A DNA stretch of 64,000 nt, taken from NCBI RefSeq assembly GCF_004168285.1, contig NZ_SEWF01000009.1, positions 62,001-126,000 of the forward strand, written 5' to 3'. Numbering within the stretch: the stretch's first letter is position 1; every line of letters begins with the position of its first letter. Positions 1 to 8,406 of the stretch are shown here, one piece after another. Origin of the DNA: Emticicia agri (GTDB lineage: Bacteria; Bacteroidota; Bacteroidia; Cytophagales; Spirosomataceae). The notes under the pieces are model-generated. The model was not told the DNA's origin, made no database searches, and worked only from the letters and a program-made list of their open reading frames with translations. A program made the position numbers and the translations under genes.

Positions 1-1017
1 GAATTTATAATATGGTTGTTTTTTATCGTCGATACTTGGTTCAGGCATTACCTCAACTTGTGTAATACTTTTAGCTCCTTGACGATTTGATGTACCCACA
101 CAGTCAGAACCTGTGTCGCCACCACCGATTACCATTACATTTTTTCCTGTAGCTAATAACTCACCGTTGGCATAAGCCTCGCCTTTGTGGTCAGTAATGC
201 GGTCAATATTGGCTACACGCTTATTTTGTTGGCTCAGAAACTCCATAGCCGGATAAATGCCTTTGAGTTCTTTGCCCTTGATGTCTATCATTCTTGGAAT
301 AGTTGAACCACCAGCCAATACAATAGCATCAAAATCACGTACCAAATCACCAGCTTTTATATTTTCTCCGACATTGGCATTAGTCTTGAAAAGAATGCCT
401 TCTTCCTGCATGACGGCTACTCTACGTTTGACAACCGATTTATCTAACTTAAAGTCAGGAATACCGTATCTTAATAGACCACCCACTTCGTCGGCTCTTT
501 CAAAAACGGTAACCCAATGGCCCGCTTTATTTAATTGTGACGCAGCTGCTAATCCTGCCGGACCGGAACCTACTACTGCTACTTTTTTGCCTGTTCTTTT
601 GCTTGGAATATTAGGTTTTACCCAGCCGTTTTCGTAGGCTTTTTCAATGATTGATTTCTCAATGTATTCGATAGCTACCGGAGGTTTATTGATACCCAAA
701 ACGCAAGAGGCTTCGCAAGGAGCAGGGCATATTCTACCCGTAAATTCAGGGAAATTATTGGTAGAACTCAATATCTGATAAGCATACTCCCAGTTTTCTT
801 CCCATACCGCGTCATTGAACTCCGGAATAATATTGCCAAGAGGGCAACCATTATGACAAAACGGAACCCCACAGTCCATGCAGCGTGCAGCTTGTTCACG
901 TGTTTGCTGGGTATCATAACTGGTTTCTACCTCATTATAATCTTTTTTTCTTTCGAGTACATCACGTTTTAAAGACGGCTGACGTTCAAACTCTAAAAAA
1001 CCACTTGGTTTTCCCAT
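1..1017 (-). CDS. gltD: Glutamate synthase small subunit, 3' part missing
   Basis: This gene runs off the left edge; 339 codons are visible of a family that usually has about 480-490. The product passes electrons from NADPH through FAD and [4Fe-4S] clusters to the large subunit, which makes glutamate from glutamine and 2-oxoglutarate in the cytoplasm. Near the N-terminus two cysteine clusters are visible (CMDCGVPFCHNGCP, then CPAPCEASC). They are followed by a FAD-binding GSGPAG dinucleotide fold and a second GGGDTGSDC nucleotide-binding motif. The start is ATG at 1017 (MGKPSGFLEFERQ), the usual N-terminus. It lies 89 bases downstream of gltB on the same strand, so the two are almost certainly cotranscribed, with a perfect hairpin between them. 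Confidence 0.95.
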   Translation of the reverse strand, partial: MGKPSGFLEFERQPSLKRDVLERKKDYNEVETSYDTQQTREQAARCMDCGVPFCHNGCPLGNIIPEFNDAVWEENWEYAYQILSSTNNFPEFTGRICPAPCEASCVLGINKPPVAIEYIEKSIIEKAYENGWVKPNIPSKRTGKKVAVVGSGPAGLAAASQLNKAGHWVTVFERADEVGGLLRYGIPDFKLDKSVVKRRVAVMQEEGILFKTNANVGENIKAGDLVRDFDAIVLAGGSTIPRMIDIKGKELKGIYPAMEFLSQQNKRVANIDRITDHKGEAYANGELLATGKNVMVIGGGDTGSDCVGTSNRQGAKSITQVEVMPEPSIDDKKQPYYKF

Positions 1018-1062
1018 TTCTTTATTATGATTTTGTGTATATCTTTAGGTTGTTTAAGTTAA

Positions 1063-1093
1063 GACAAGATAAAACACAAGGCTTTATCTTGTC
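1063..1093 (-). promoter_or_regulatory. Intercistronic hairpin between gltB and gltD
   Basis: GACAAGATAAA (1063-1073) and TTTATCTTGTC (1083-1093) form a perfect 11-bp stem with a 9-base loop in the 89-base gltB-gltD gap. On the transcribed strand no U-run follows, so it does not look like a full terminator. An mRNA processing or stability element, or partial attenuation of gltD, is an inference. Confidence 0.5.
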
Positions 1094-1106
1094 AGAATGG
1101 CAGCGT

Positions 1107-4100
1107 TTACGCTAAAACTTTTTCAAGCTCTGCTTTCTTTTTTCTTTCAAGCAATACACGTTTGTAATCGGTTGGAATTACCTTTACGAATTTAGAAACT
1201 TCAGTTTCAAAATCTGATAAGATAACCTGTGCAACACTACTATCCGTTACAGCCTGATGCTTTTCTATAAAGGCTTTAAGCATTTCGGCATCTTCTTGGT
1301 CTGGTTTTTCTAAACCAACCATTTCTTTGTTGCATTTCGATTCAAAATCGCCATCGACGTCGTAGATATATGCAATACCACCACTCATACCGGCCGCAAA
1401 ATTTCTTCCGGTTTTCCCTAAAATAATAGCCAGACCTCCTGTCATATATTCGCAACCGTGGTCGCCTACACCTTCCACTACTACTCTGGCACCTGAATTT
1501 CTTACACAGAAACGCTCACCTGCCAGCCCTCTGATATAGGCTTCACCAGACGTTGCGCCATAAAAAGCCACGTTACCGATTACCATATTTTCTTCGGCCT
1601 TAAACTTCGCTTTTCTGTCAGGATATACAATCAGTTCAGCACCACACAGGCCTTTACCGAAGTAGTCATTTGAGTCGCCTTCCAATTCTAATTTTAAGCC
1701 TTTTGTAGAGAATGCGCCAAATGATTGTCCTGATGTACCTCTGTATTTAAAATGGATAGTACCATAAGGCAACCCTTCTCCTTTATGAATCTTGGAGATT
1801 TCGTTGGAAGTCATCGTTCCGATGCTTCTGTTCAGGTTATTGACAGTATATTCTGCGGTTACTTCCTGTTTATTATTAATAGCAGGTTGGGCATCTTTTA
1901 TCATTTGCCAGTCAAGCACATTAGCAATACCGTGGTCTTGTTCTTCCTGTTTGTACTGGGCTACATCAAGCGTAGTTGGTTCTTTGTAAAGAATACCGCT
2001 TAAATCGATTTTTTTGTATTTCCAATGCGATAAATCATCACGTTTTTCAAGGAACTGAACCTGTCCAATCATTTCGTTAATCGTACGGAAGCCTAATTCT
2101 GCCATGATTTCACGCATTTCTCTGGCCAGATAGGTAAACATATTTACCACGTGTTCCGGTTTACCGCTAAACATGGCACGTAATTCTTTATTCTGGGTAG
2201 CTACACCAACCGGGCAGGTGTTCAGATGGCATTTACGCATCATGATACATCCTACAGAAACCAGAGCAGCAGTGGCTACACCAAACTCTTCGGCACCTAA
2301 TAACGCTGCAATCACAAGGTCTTTACCTGTACGTATCTGACCGTCAGCCTGAACCACAACTCTTCCACGAAGTTTGTTTTTAACTAATGTCTGGTGTGTT
2401 TCAGCTAATCCAAGTTCCCAGGGTAAACCAGCATGTCTGATAGAAGAAAGCGGAGAAGCTCCAGTACCTCCATCATGTCCCGCAATCAGAATTACATCAG
2501 AGTGTGCTTTAGCTACACCTGTAGCAATTGTACCAACCCCTGCTTCAGATACTAATTTTACCGAAATACGGGCATCACGGTTTGAGTTTTTCAGGTCATA
2601 GATTAATTGAGCCAAATCCTCAATCGAATAGATGTCATGGTGAGGAGGAGGGGAGATTAACCCTACACCCGGAGTACTGTGTCGAACACGACCAATCCAA
2701 TCATCTACTTTATGACCTGGTAACTGACCACCCTCGCCGGGTTTAGCTCCCTGAGCCATTTTTATTTGTAATTCTTTCGCATTGCTCAGGTAATAACTGG
2801 TTACGCCGAAACGACCCGAAGCCACCTGTTTGATGCTTGAACTTAAATTATCACCATTTTTATCTAATTCGTAACGGATTTCATCTTCACCACCCTCACC
2901 TGAATTCGAGCGTCCACCGATTCGGTTCATGGCTATTGCCAATGTGGTATGCGCTTCCCACGAAATCGAGCCGAATGACATAGCACCTGTGGCAAAGCGT
3001 TTGAAGATACTTTCAACAGGTTCTACTTCTTCTAACGGAATTGGATTACCTTTCTTGAAACGCAGTAAACCTCTGATGGTTAAAGCATCTGTACTCTGGT
3101 CATTAATCAGTTTAGAGTATTGTTTGAAAATCGAATAGCCTTTTTCTAAATCTTTTTCACCAACTCTGCCTGATTGTTGCAATAAATGGATGCTTTGCGG
3201 ATTAAACATATGGCGTTCGCCACGTTGTTTCCATTGATATACACCGCCTACCTCTAATCTTTGCACAGAAATCTGTGGCACATCAGGATAAGCTACTTTG
3301 TGGCGTACAATAGCTTCTTTGGCGATTTCTGCAATACCCATTCCACCAATACGAGAGATGGTTCCGGTAAAATATTTATCAATCACCTGTTTATTCAAAC
3401 CAATACATTCAAAAATCTGGGCACCCTGGTATGATTGCAAGGTTGAGATACCCATTTTAGAGAATATCTTCAATAATTCTTTATTTACCGCCTTAATATA
3501 ATTTTTATATAAGGTATAATCTTCGAATGTACCTTCAATCAATCCTTTTTTATTCATCCACGAAATGGTCTCAAATGCCATGTAAGGACAAATAGCCGAA
3601 CAACCATAGCCGATTAATGTGGCAAAATGGTGTGTTTCCCATATATCACCTGCTTCAACCACAATTCCTGCTCTTCCTCTGATACCTTTTTTAATCAGGT
3701 GGTGATGAATAGCTGCGGTAGCCAATAGCGAAGGAATAGGCGCATGGTCTGAATCGATGGCTCTGTCTGAGAGAATCAGAATTTCAAACCCGTCAACGAT
3801 GGCATCTTCGGCATATCTGCAAATTCTATCCAAGGCAAACTCTAATGCTTTTCCGGTATCAGGGGCTTTGGCATTAAAATAAGTGTTGATTGTTTTAGCC
3901 TGAAAGCCTTTATAATCAACAAAACGTAGTTTATCAAATTCTTCAACGGTTAATACCGGTTGTTCTAATTCAAACAAACGACAATGCAAAGGCGACTCTG
4001 TCAGAATATTTTCGTTTGAACCTACAAACGAAATTAACGACATGATAGCACGCTCTCTGATGGAGTCGATAGGAGGGTTGGTTACCTGCGCAAATAACTG

Positions 4101-5672
4101 TTTGAAATAATACGAAAGGTGCTGGCTCTGGTCTGATAAAATAGCCAACGGGGTATCTACACCCATTGACCCGACTGCCTCCTGGCCTGTTTGTGCCATA
4201 GGTGCCAGAATCATTCTTAAATCTTCAGAAGTAAAACCAAAAGTAACCTGTCTTTTCAATAAAGATTCTTCGCTGTAATTCTGGTACGGGCGTATAGATT
4301 TTGGTAATTCTGAAGTTTTAATTTTGTACTCATCTAACCAGTCCTGATAAGGTTGACGTGAACAAATGTCAGCTTTTACTTCTTCATCTGGTATAATTCT
4401 GCCTTGCTCCATGTCCACAATGAACATTTTGCCTGGTTGGAGGCGACCTTTTGATACCACTTTTGCCTGGTCAATATCTAACACACCAGCCTCAGATGCC
4501 ATTACTACCGTATCATCATCTAATACCCAATAGCGTGAAGGACGTAAGCCGTTTCTGTCAAGGGTAGCACCTACCATTTTTCCATCGGTAAATGAAATAG
4601 ATGCTGGACCGTCCCAGGGTTCCATAATGGCCGCATGGTATTCATAAAAGGCTTTACGAACAGGATCCATATGATCGTTGCCATCCCATGCTTCGGGCAC
4701 GAGCATCATCATTACATGAGGCAATGAACGGCCTGAAAGGTATAGTAGTTCAATTACATTATCTAATTGCGCAGAGTCAGAGTTACCAGCATCACAGATA
4801 GGAAGAATCATATCCATTTCTTCCTTGGTGAAAAACTCTGACACAAAAGATTTCTCTCCGGCTCTAATCCAGTTCACATTTCCTTTTACAGTATTGATTT
4901 CGCCGTTGTGCGCAATAAAGCGGAAAGGCTGTGCCAGTTTCCATGATGGGAAAGTATTGGTTGAGAAACGGGAGTGGATTACTGCAAAGGCAGAGGTTAC
5001 TGATTCATTCCATAAATCAGGGAAGTAATATTTTAACTGTTCGGTAGTTAATTGCCCTTTGTATGAAATGGTGCGGCAAGAAAGCGATGAAAAATAAAAA
5101 TGCTCTTTTGCTCCCGCTACCGATTCACGTATAATACGTGAGGCATACTGACGTAAAATGTATAACTTTCTTTCAAAATCTATTTCTTCGGTAATATCAG
5201 AGGGGCGTTTGATAAAGACCTGTTCAACATGTGGCTCAACCGAGCCAGAGCCTTCACCTAAACAATCTCCTTTGGTTGGTACAACTCTGTAGCCTAACAG
5301 TTGTAAACCAATATGCTCTATTTTTCGGTTAAGTATTTCTCTGCACTCTTCTCTTTCGGTTTCATTCATCGGAAAGAAAATCATACCCACGCCATACTCA
5401 CCGCTTGAAGGTAACTGGAAATTCAATTTATTACATTCATCTAAAAAGAATTCATGGGGTATCTGCAATAAAATACCTGCACCATCACCGGTATTCGGGT
5501 CGCAACCACAAGCACCACGGTGATCCATGCGCTCAAGCATTTTTATAGCATCGGCAACAATCCCATGAGATCTTCTACCTTTTAGATGGGCTCTGAAGCC
5601 AATACCACAGGCATCATGCTCGAATTCCGAACGATAGAGACCTTGTTCCATTGCTTGTTCTGTATCAGTCAT
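1107..5672 (-). CDS. gltB: Glutamate synthase large subunit
   Basis: Large subunit of NADPH-dependent glutamate synthase; 1521 residues is the normal length. It splits ammonia from glutamine in an N-terminal glutaminase domain and tunnels it to an FMN site, where 2-oxoglutarate is aminated. The N-terminus has a 21-residue propeptide before the nucleophile Cys22 (DACGIGF). The domain order is class II amidotransferase (about 22-430), central domain, FMN-binding synthase domain (about 800-1200) and C-terminal GXGXG beta-helix (about 1250-1500). The [3Fe-4S] ligands are visible as Cys1142, Cys1148 and Cys1153 in CIMMRKCHLNTC. It is the first gene of a gltB-gltD operon. The upstream region holds a promoter-like sequence with an overlapping palindrome, so control by nitrogen status is plausible but not shown. 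Confidence 0.98.
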   Translation of the reverse strand: MTDTEQAMEQGLYRSEFEHDACGIGFRAHLKGRRSHGIVADAIKMLERMDHRGACGCDPNTGDGAGILLQIPHEFFLDECNKLNFQLPSSGEYGVGMIFFPMNETEREECREILNRKIEHIGLQLLGYRVVPTKGDCLGEGSGSVEPHVEQVFIKRPSDITEEIDFERKLYILRQYASRIIRESVAGAKEHFYFSSLSCRTISYKGQLTTEQLKYYFPDLWNESVTSAFAVIHSRFSTNTFPSWKLAQPFRFIAHNGEINTVKGNVNWIRAGEKSFVSEFFTKEEMDMILPICDAGNSDSAQLDNVIELLYLSGRSLPHVMMMLVPEAWDGNDHMDPVRKAFYEYHAAIMEPWDGPASISFTDGKMVGATLDRNGLRPSRYWVLDDDTVVMASEAGVLDIDQAKVVSKGRLQPGKMFIVDMEQGRIIPDEEVKADICSRQPYQDWLDEYKIKTSELPKSIRPYQNYSEESLLKRQVTFGFTSEDLRMILAPMAQTGQEAVGSMGVDTPLAILSDQSQHLSYYFKQLFAQVTNPPIDSIRERAIMSLISFVGSNENILTESPLHCRLFELEQPVLTVEEFDKLRFVDYKGFQAKTINTYFNAKAPDTGKALEFALDRICRYAEDAIVDGFEILILSDRAIDSDHAPIPSLLATAAIHHHLIKKGIRGRAGIVVEAGDIWETHHFATLIGYGCSAICPYMAFETISWMNKKGLIEGTFEDYTLYKNYIKAVNKELLKIFSKMGISTLQSYQGAQIFECIGLNKQVIDKYFTGTISRIGGMGIAEIAKEAIVRHKVAYPDVPQISVQRLEVGGVYQWKQRGERHMFNPQSIHLLQQSGRVGEKDLEKGYSIFKQYSKLINDQSTDALTIRGLLRFKKGNPIPLEEVEPVESIFKRFATGAMSFGSISWEAHTTLAIAMNRIGGRSNSGEGGEDEIRYELDKNGDNLSSSIKQVASGRFGVTSYYLSNAKELQIKMAQGAKPGEGGQLPGHKVDDWIGRVRHSTPGVGLISPPPHHDIYSIEDLAQLIYDLKNSNRDARISVKLVSEAGVGTIATGVAKAHSDVILIAGHDGGTGASPLSSIRHAGLPWELGLAETHQTLVKNKLRGRVVVQADGQIRTGKDLVIAALLGAEEFGVATAALVSVGCIMMRKCHLNTCPVGVATQNKELRAMFSGKPEHVVNMFTYLAREMREIMAELGFRTINEMIGQVQFLEKRDDLSHWKYKKIDLSGILYKEPTTLDVAQYKQEEQDHGIANVLDWQMIKDAQPAINNKQEVTAEYTVNNLNRSIGTMTSNEISKIHKGEGLPYGTIHFKYRGTSGQSFGAFSTKGLKLELEGDSNDYFGKGLCGAELIVYPDRKAKFKAEENMVIGNVAFYGATSGEAYIRGLAGERFCVRNSGARVVVEGVGDHGCEYMTGGLAIILGKTGRNFAAGMSGGIAYIYDVDGDFESKCNKEMVGLEKPDQEDAEMLKAFIEKHQAVTDSSVAQVILSDFETEVSKFVKVIPTDYKRVLLERKKKAELEKVLA

Positions 5673-5811
5673 CGTGCGATAAAATTTATAGGGTTTTAAA
5701 TTGTACTCTGATTAGATAATTTGTGATTTAATCGTGAAGTTTATTGCCTAATAATCTTCTGAATTGTTATATATATTAAGTATATACAGCAATTGAAATG
5801 CAATATAATAC

Positions 5812-5845
5812 CAAATTTATTTGGCATAACAACTTTGAAACCAAA
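5812..5845 (-). promoter_or_regulatory. Putative gltB promoter with overlapping palindrome
   Basis: On the minus strand TTTG (5845-5842), a 22-base spacer and TAAATTTG (5819-5812) match the Bacteroidota TTTG-N19..23-TAnnTTTG promoter pattern. The -7 box sits in the palindrome CCAAAT-TT-ATTTGG (5811-5824), a candidate operator. The expected mRNA leader is about 130 bases. Pattern match only. Confidence 0.45.
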
Positions 5846-5953
5846 TTTTATTTAATCGTCTTAAAATACTTGTTTTTGCAATAGTTGTTATGAGAATAAT
5901 GCAATAACCAATAAGGTCAATAAATTATCTACGGAAAATTAACAGACGAATAT

Positions 5954-5998
5954 AGCGAATTTTCGCTTAAAAAACAGCTTTTTGAGCGTTTTTTAAGC
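5954..5998. other. Two mutually exclusive stem-loops
   Basis: AGCGAA-TT-TTCGCT (5954-5967) is a perfect palindrome. Its right arm overlaps the left arm of a second hairpin, GCTTAAAAAAC (5965-5975) with GTTTTTTAAGC (5988-5998), an 11-bp perfect stem whose loop holds a further GCT/AGC pairing. Both cannot form fully at once in RNA. No function is known. Confidence 0.45.
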
Positions 5999-6355
5999 CA
6001 TTTAGGTTAGTTTAACAAAAAGATAATGCAGCAGTCGGGCTAAAAATTTTCTTACTCCCCATAACATACTTTAAAGTTAATGAATTTATGGTCTATACGT
6101 TTACACCAACTGAAATTTTAATACAACTAAGTTAAAAATATTTCGTTCAGCCTATGACATTAAAATAGAATAAATTGTTTGTGAAATCGGGATATTTTGA
6201 TTTTGTATTTTTTTAAGAAATATAGTACTTTTTTTAGATTTATCTTAGGAGTATTCTAAGAAAATTTGATTCAGGTAAAACAAAAAATCTGAGCAGATGT
6301 TACCAGGAAATTGTACTTTTTTTATTCGCCGTTTAATAAAGAAATTAATAAGTGC

Positions 6356-6386
6356 TTGATAATCAACCTATTAATTTGTATCTTTG
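6356..6386 (+). promoter_or_regulatory. Promoter of the first GH108-like gene
   Basis: TTG (6356-6358), 20 bases, then TATCTTTG (6379-6386) fits the Bacteroidota promoter consensus well. Transcription would start near 6392, giving a leader under 20 bases before the ATG at 6410. Confidence 0.65.
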
Positions 6387-6409
6387 CACTCCACATATCG
6401 AAATAATAC

Positions 6410-7024
6410 ATGAAACAACTGCAACGCATGTTTCTGGCCGGGTTTCTGGTCAGCTTTATGTCTGTTACTTCACAAGCAGCATCCTTTGAAAAGTACTTCG
6501 TAAAACTCATCAGATTTGAAGGCAAGGGATTCGGAATTAATCAGGAAATATGGGGCAAAAAAAACTTCACAAAAGCCGAGGCATTTAAAATCCATAAAAA
6601 ATACTATTGGAATAAATACCACGGCGACTTATTTAGAAGTCAGGAGGTTGCTGAAACCCTTATTGACCATATTATTAATGCAGGCGAAGGCAGAAACAGT
6701 GTAAACATTCGGGCTTTTGAGGCTGTCATCGGTGTTCCACAAGATGGTAAACTCTCAAAAGAAGATGTGCAAGTCGCTAATTCGTTCGTACAATGTGAGT
6801 ATGTAGTTAACCCTTATGTTAACTATCGTTTACATTTCTACGGGTCAAGAAAAAACGCCAAAAAATACCCTGGCTGGACGATTAGAGCGAGAACCTTTGG
6901 CATATTCGATGAAGACAACAATATGTTGGCTGATTTCTTAGTCTTGCCCGACATATTGATTGGTAAATCTCCGGAAGAAGAACTGGAAGAACCAACTGAA
7001 GAACTTGCCGCAAAGGTTGATTGA
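6410..7024 (+). CDS. GH108-like peptidoglycan hydrolase, first of a tandem pair
   Basis: 204 residues with a signal peptide (cleavage probably after SQA, about residue 23), so periplasmic or secreted. The body resembles the glycosyl hydrolase 108 (N-acetylmuramidase-like) family with a following PG_binding_3-type peptidoglycan domain. Visible marks are an RFEG motif whose Glu37 aligns with the family's catalytic Glu, the KKYYWNKYHGD segment, the DHIINAGEG segment and the IGVPQDGKLS turn typical of the second domain. The loop after the catalytic Glu (EGGxxNDPxDPGG..T..GI in typical members) is much shorter here, EGKGFGIN, so activity is uncertain. The acidic C-terminal tail is rich in Glu. The gene is followed by a strong terminator and then a paralogue. 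Lysis or wall-remodelling role inferred. Confidence 0.75.
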   Translation: MKQLQRMFLAGFLVSFMSVTSQAASFEKYFVKLIRFEGKGFGINQEIWGKKNFTKAEAFKIHKKYYWNKYHGDLFRSQEVAETLIDHIINAGEGRNSVNIRAFEAVIGVPQDGKLSKEDVQVANSFVQCEYVVNPYVNYRLHFYGSRKNAKKYPGWTIRARTFGIFDEDNNMLADFLVLPDILIGKSPEEELEEPTEELAAKVD

Positions 7025-7056
7025 CATCTTCATCAATTAATTATTCACATTTTAGT

Positions 7057-7096
7057 AAATCCCCTCAAAATTAGTATGATTTTTGAGGGGATTTTT
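7057..7096 (+). terminator. Rho-independent terminator after the first GH108-like gene
   Basis: AAATCCCCTCAAAA (7057-7070) and TTTTGAGGGGATTT (7081-7094) pair perfectly over 14 bp with a 10-base loop, and the downstream side ends in T residues. It lies 33 bases after the stop codon, so the two paralogues are probably separate transcripts. Confidence 0.85.
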
Positions 7097-7304
7097 ATTG
7101 CCAGATATTTTGCTCTAAAAACAATTTTACACAATCGTAATCGTTTCTAAAAAGTCAGGTTAAAAACATTTTATTTGTAAATTCTAAAATCTCTCTCTAT
7201 TGCTATACACTCTACCCAAAAATTAACATTTTCTGATTAAGCGGTATAATTTTTGCTCTTAAGTCTATACTGAGCTATTTAGTTGAATTAATTTAAACAT
7301 TCCC

Positions 7305-7883
7305 ATGAATCCCAAAAAGGTAATCTTTACTTTATTGGCAATTACTTGCCTATCTTTTGTCTGCGTGATTTTTATTAACAATGGTGCATCTTTTAATAAG
7401 TATGCGCCAAAGTTGCTACGTTTTGAAGGTGATGGTTATGGTATTCACAAGCCTATCTGGGGCGATAAAATGTTTACCAAAGAAGAAGCACTGTATATTC
7501 ACCGACATTATTATTGGAACCGGTATTTAGGTAATCATTTTAAAGACCAGACAGTTGCAGAAGTGTTTATAGACCATCTGATAAATGCAGGTGAAGGGGA
7601 AAAAAAGAGAAATGTAAAAGCGTTTGAGAAAATTATCGGCGCTGAAGAAAATGGTATTTTATCACTTGCTGACGTTGCACTGGCCAATTCGTTTGAAAAA
7701 CCGGAGGACATTGTAAACCCTTATGTAGATTATCGTTTAAGGTATTACAGAACAAGAAAAGATGCTAAAAAGAACAGAGGCTGGTTTAAAAGAGCAAAAT
7801 CATTTTATATTGAACCAGAACCAGAGGTTGAGCCAGAAGAAAATGTAATGGAAGATTATATTGTTTTGCCAAAGGCGAAGTAA
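7305..7883 (+). CDS. GH108-like peptidoglycan hydrolase, second of a tandem pair
   Basis: 192 residues, clearly paralogous to the gene 280 bases upstream. Shared segments include RFEG.GYGI (Glu41 in the catalytic position), the HRHYYWNRYLGN segment, DHLINAGEG, a NPYVDYRLRYY block and RxxAKKxxGW. The N-terminus is a hydrophobic stretch (about residues 6-24) without a clear cleavage site, so it may stay membrane-anchored, unlike its neighbour. The C-terminus carries an EPEPEVEPEE acidic linker and ends with a DYIVLPK segment like the DFLVLP of the first copy. The two copies probably arose by local duplication and have diverged. Predicted to cut or bind peptidoglycan in the periplasm; the shortened active-site loop leaves the activity open. 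Confidence 0.72.
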   Translation: MNPKKVIFTLLAITCLSFVCVIFINNGASFNKYAPKLLRFEGDGYGIHKPIWGDKMFTKEEALYIHRHYYWNRYLGNHFKDQTVAEVFIDHLINAGEGEKKRNVKAFEKIIGAEENGILSLADVALANSFEKPEDIVNPYVDYRLRYYRTRKDAKKNRGWFKRAKSFYIEPEPEVEPEENVMEDYIVLPKAK

Positions 7884-7904
7884 TTTTTGATTGATTTTTT
7901 TGAA

Positions 7905-7951
7905 ATAAAAATGGGAGCAAATCAGGGTTGATGCGATTCAACCATTTGCTC
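7905..7951 (-). terminator. Terminator-like hairpin at the end of the response regulator
   Basis: GAGCAAAT (7915-7922) pairs with ATTTGCTC (7944-7951), and inside it GGTTG (7926-7930) pairs with CAACC (7939-7943). On the minus strand the stem is followed by CCCATTTTTATTT. It overlaps the last codons of the regulator and may also stop read-through from the converging gene. Confidence 0.5.
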
Positions 7952-8320
7952 TATTTGCTTTTTTCCAATAGGTTTTATCAGAAAATCAGCTACGGTTTTG
8001 TATTTCTTAGCTTTATTGTGGTCGTGGGTGTCAATAGAAGAACTTACGATGTAAAGAGAAATCTTTTTATCAAGGTTAATTTTCTCAAACTCATCTAAAA
8101 ACTGCCATCCGTCCATTACGGGCATATTCAGGTCTAAAAGAATGATGTCTGGGAGAGATTCAGGATTTTTTCTGGCAACAGCTAATTGATTGATGGCTTC
8201 TTTGCCATTCGGAAAGATTTCTATATTTGCAAAAGAATCAACTGTACCCATAATTCTCTGTAAAACATAGGTCAGAATCTTGTCATCGTCTATAATCCAG
8301 GCTGTATTTATTTTATTCAT
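7922..8320 (-). CDS. Single-domain response regulator
   Basis: 132 residues forming one CheY-like receiver domain without an output domain. The acidic pocket is Asp12/Asp13, the phospho-acceptor is Asp63 (LLDLNMPVMDG), the Ser/Thr switch region is SSS at 93-95 and the invariant Lys is Lys116 (LIKPIG). It starts 86 bases downstream of the histidine kinase on the same strand, which makes that kinase the likely phosphodonor. Stand-alone receivers of this Rcp1-like type act by protein contact; the target cannot be read from the sequence. Confidence 0.9.
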   Translation of the reverse strand: MNKINTAWIIDDDKILTYVLQRIMGTVDSFANIEIFPNGKEAINQLAVARKNPESLPDIILLDLNMPVMDGWQFLDEFEKINLDKKISLYIVSSSIDTHDHNKAKKYKTVADFLIKPIGKKQIEQMVESHQP

Positions 8321-8406
8321 CGTTTGAGCCTTCTACCAAAAGTTTATGGGTTAATAATCGTTATAAAATCAGATGCCGGATGAAAATTTACTGACGTTTA
8401 CCGCTT

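Larger units (their letters stand above)
5673..6409. other. 737-base non-coding region with several inverted repeats
   Basis: No convincing gene lies here; reading frames are short and AT-rich. It separates gltB (minus) from the first GH108-like gene (plus). It holds the putative gltB promoter, two overlapping hairpins at 5954-5998, a small inverted repeat TCTTAG/CTAAGA (6243-6261) and the plus-strand promoter at 6356-6386. An unrecognised small RNA is possible, but nothing matches a family known to me. Confidence 0.5.

Noticed and set aside
885-1115. 76-codon plus-strand frame at the gltD start
   Set aside because: Antisense to gltD and to the gltB-gltD hairpin; no protein-like features.
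6322-6525. 67-codon minus-strand frame over the first GH108-like gene start
   Set aside because: Antisense to the promoter and signal peptide of a well-supported gene.
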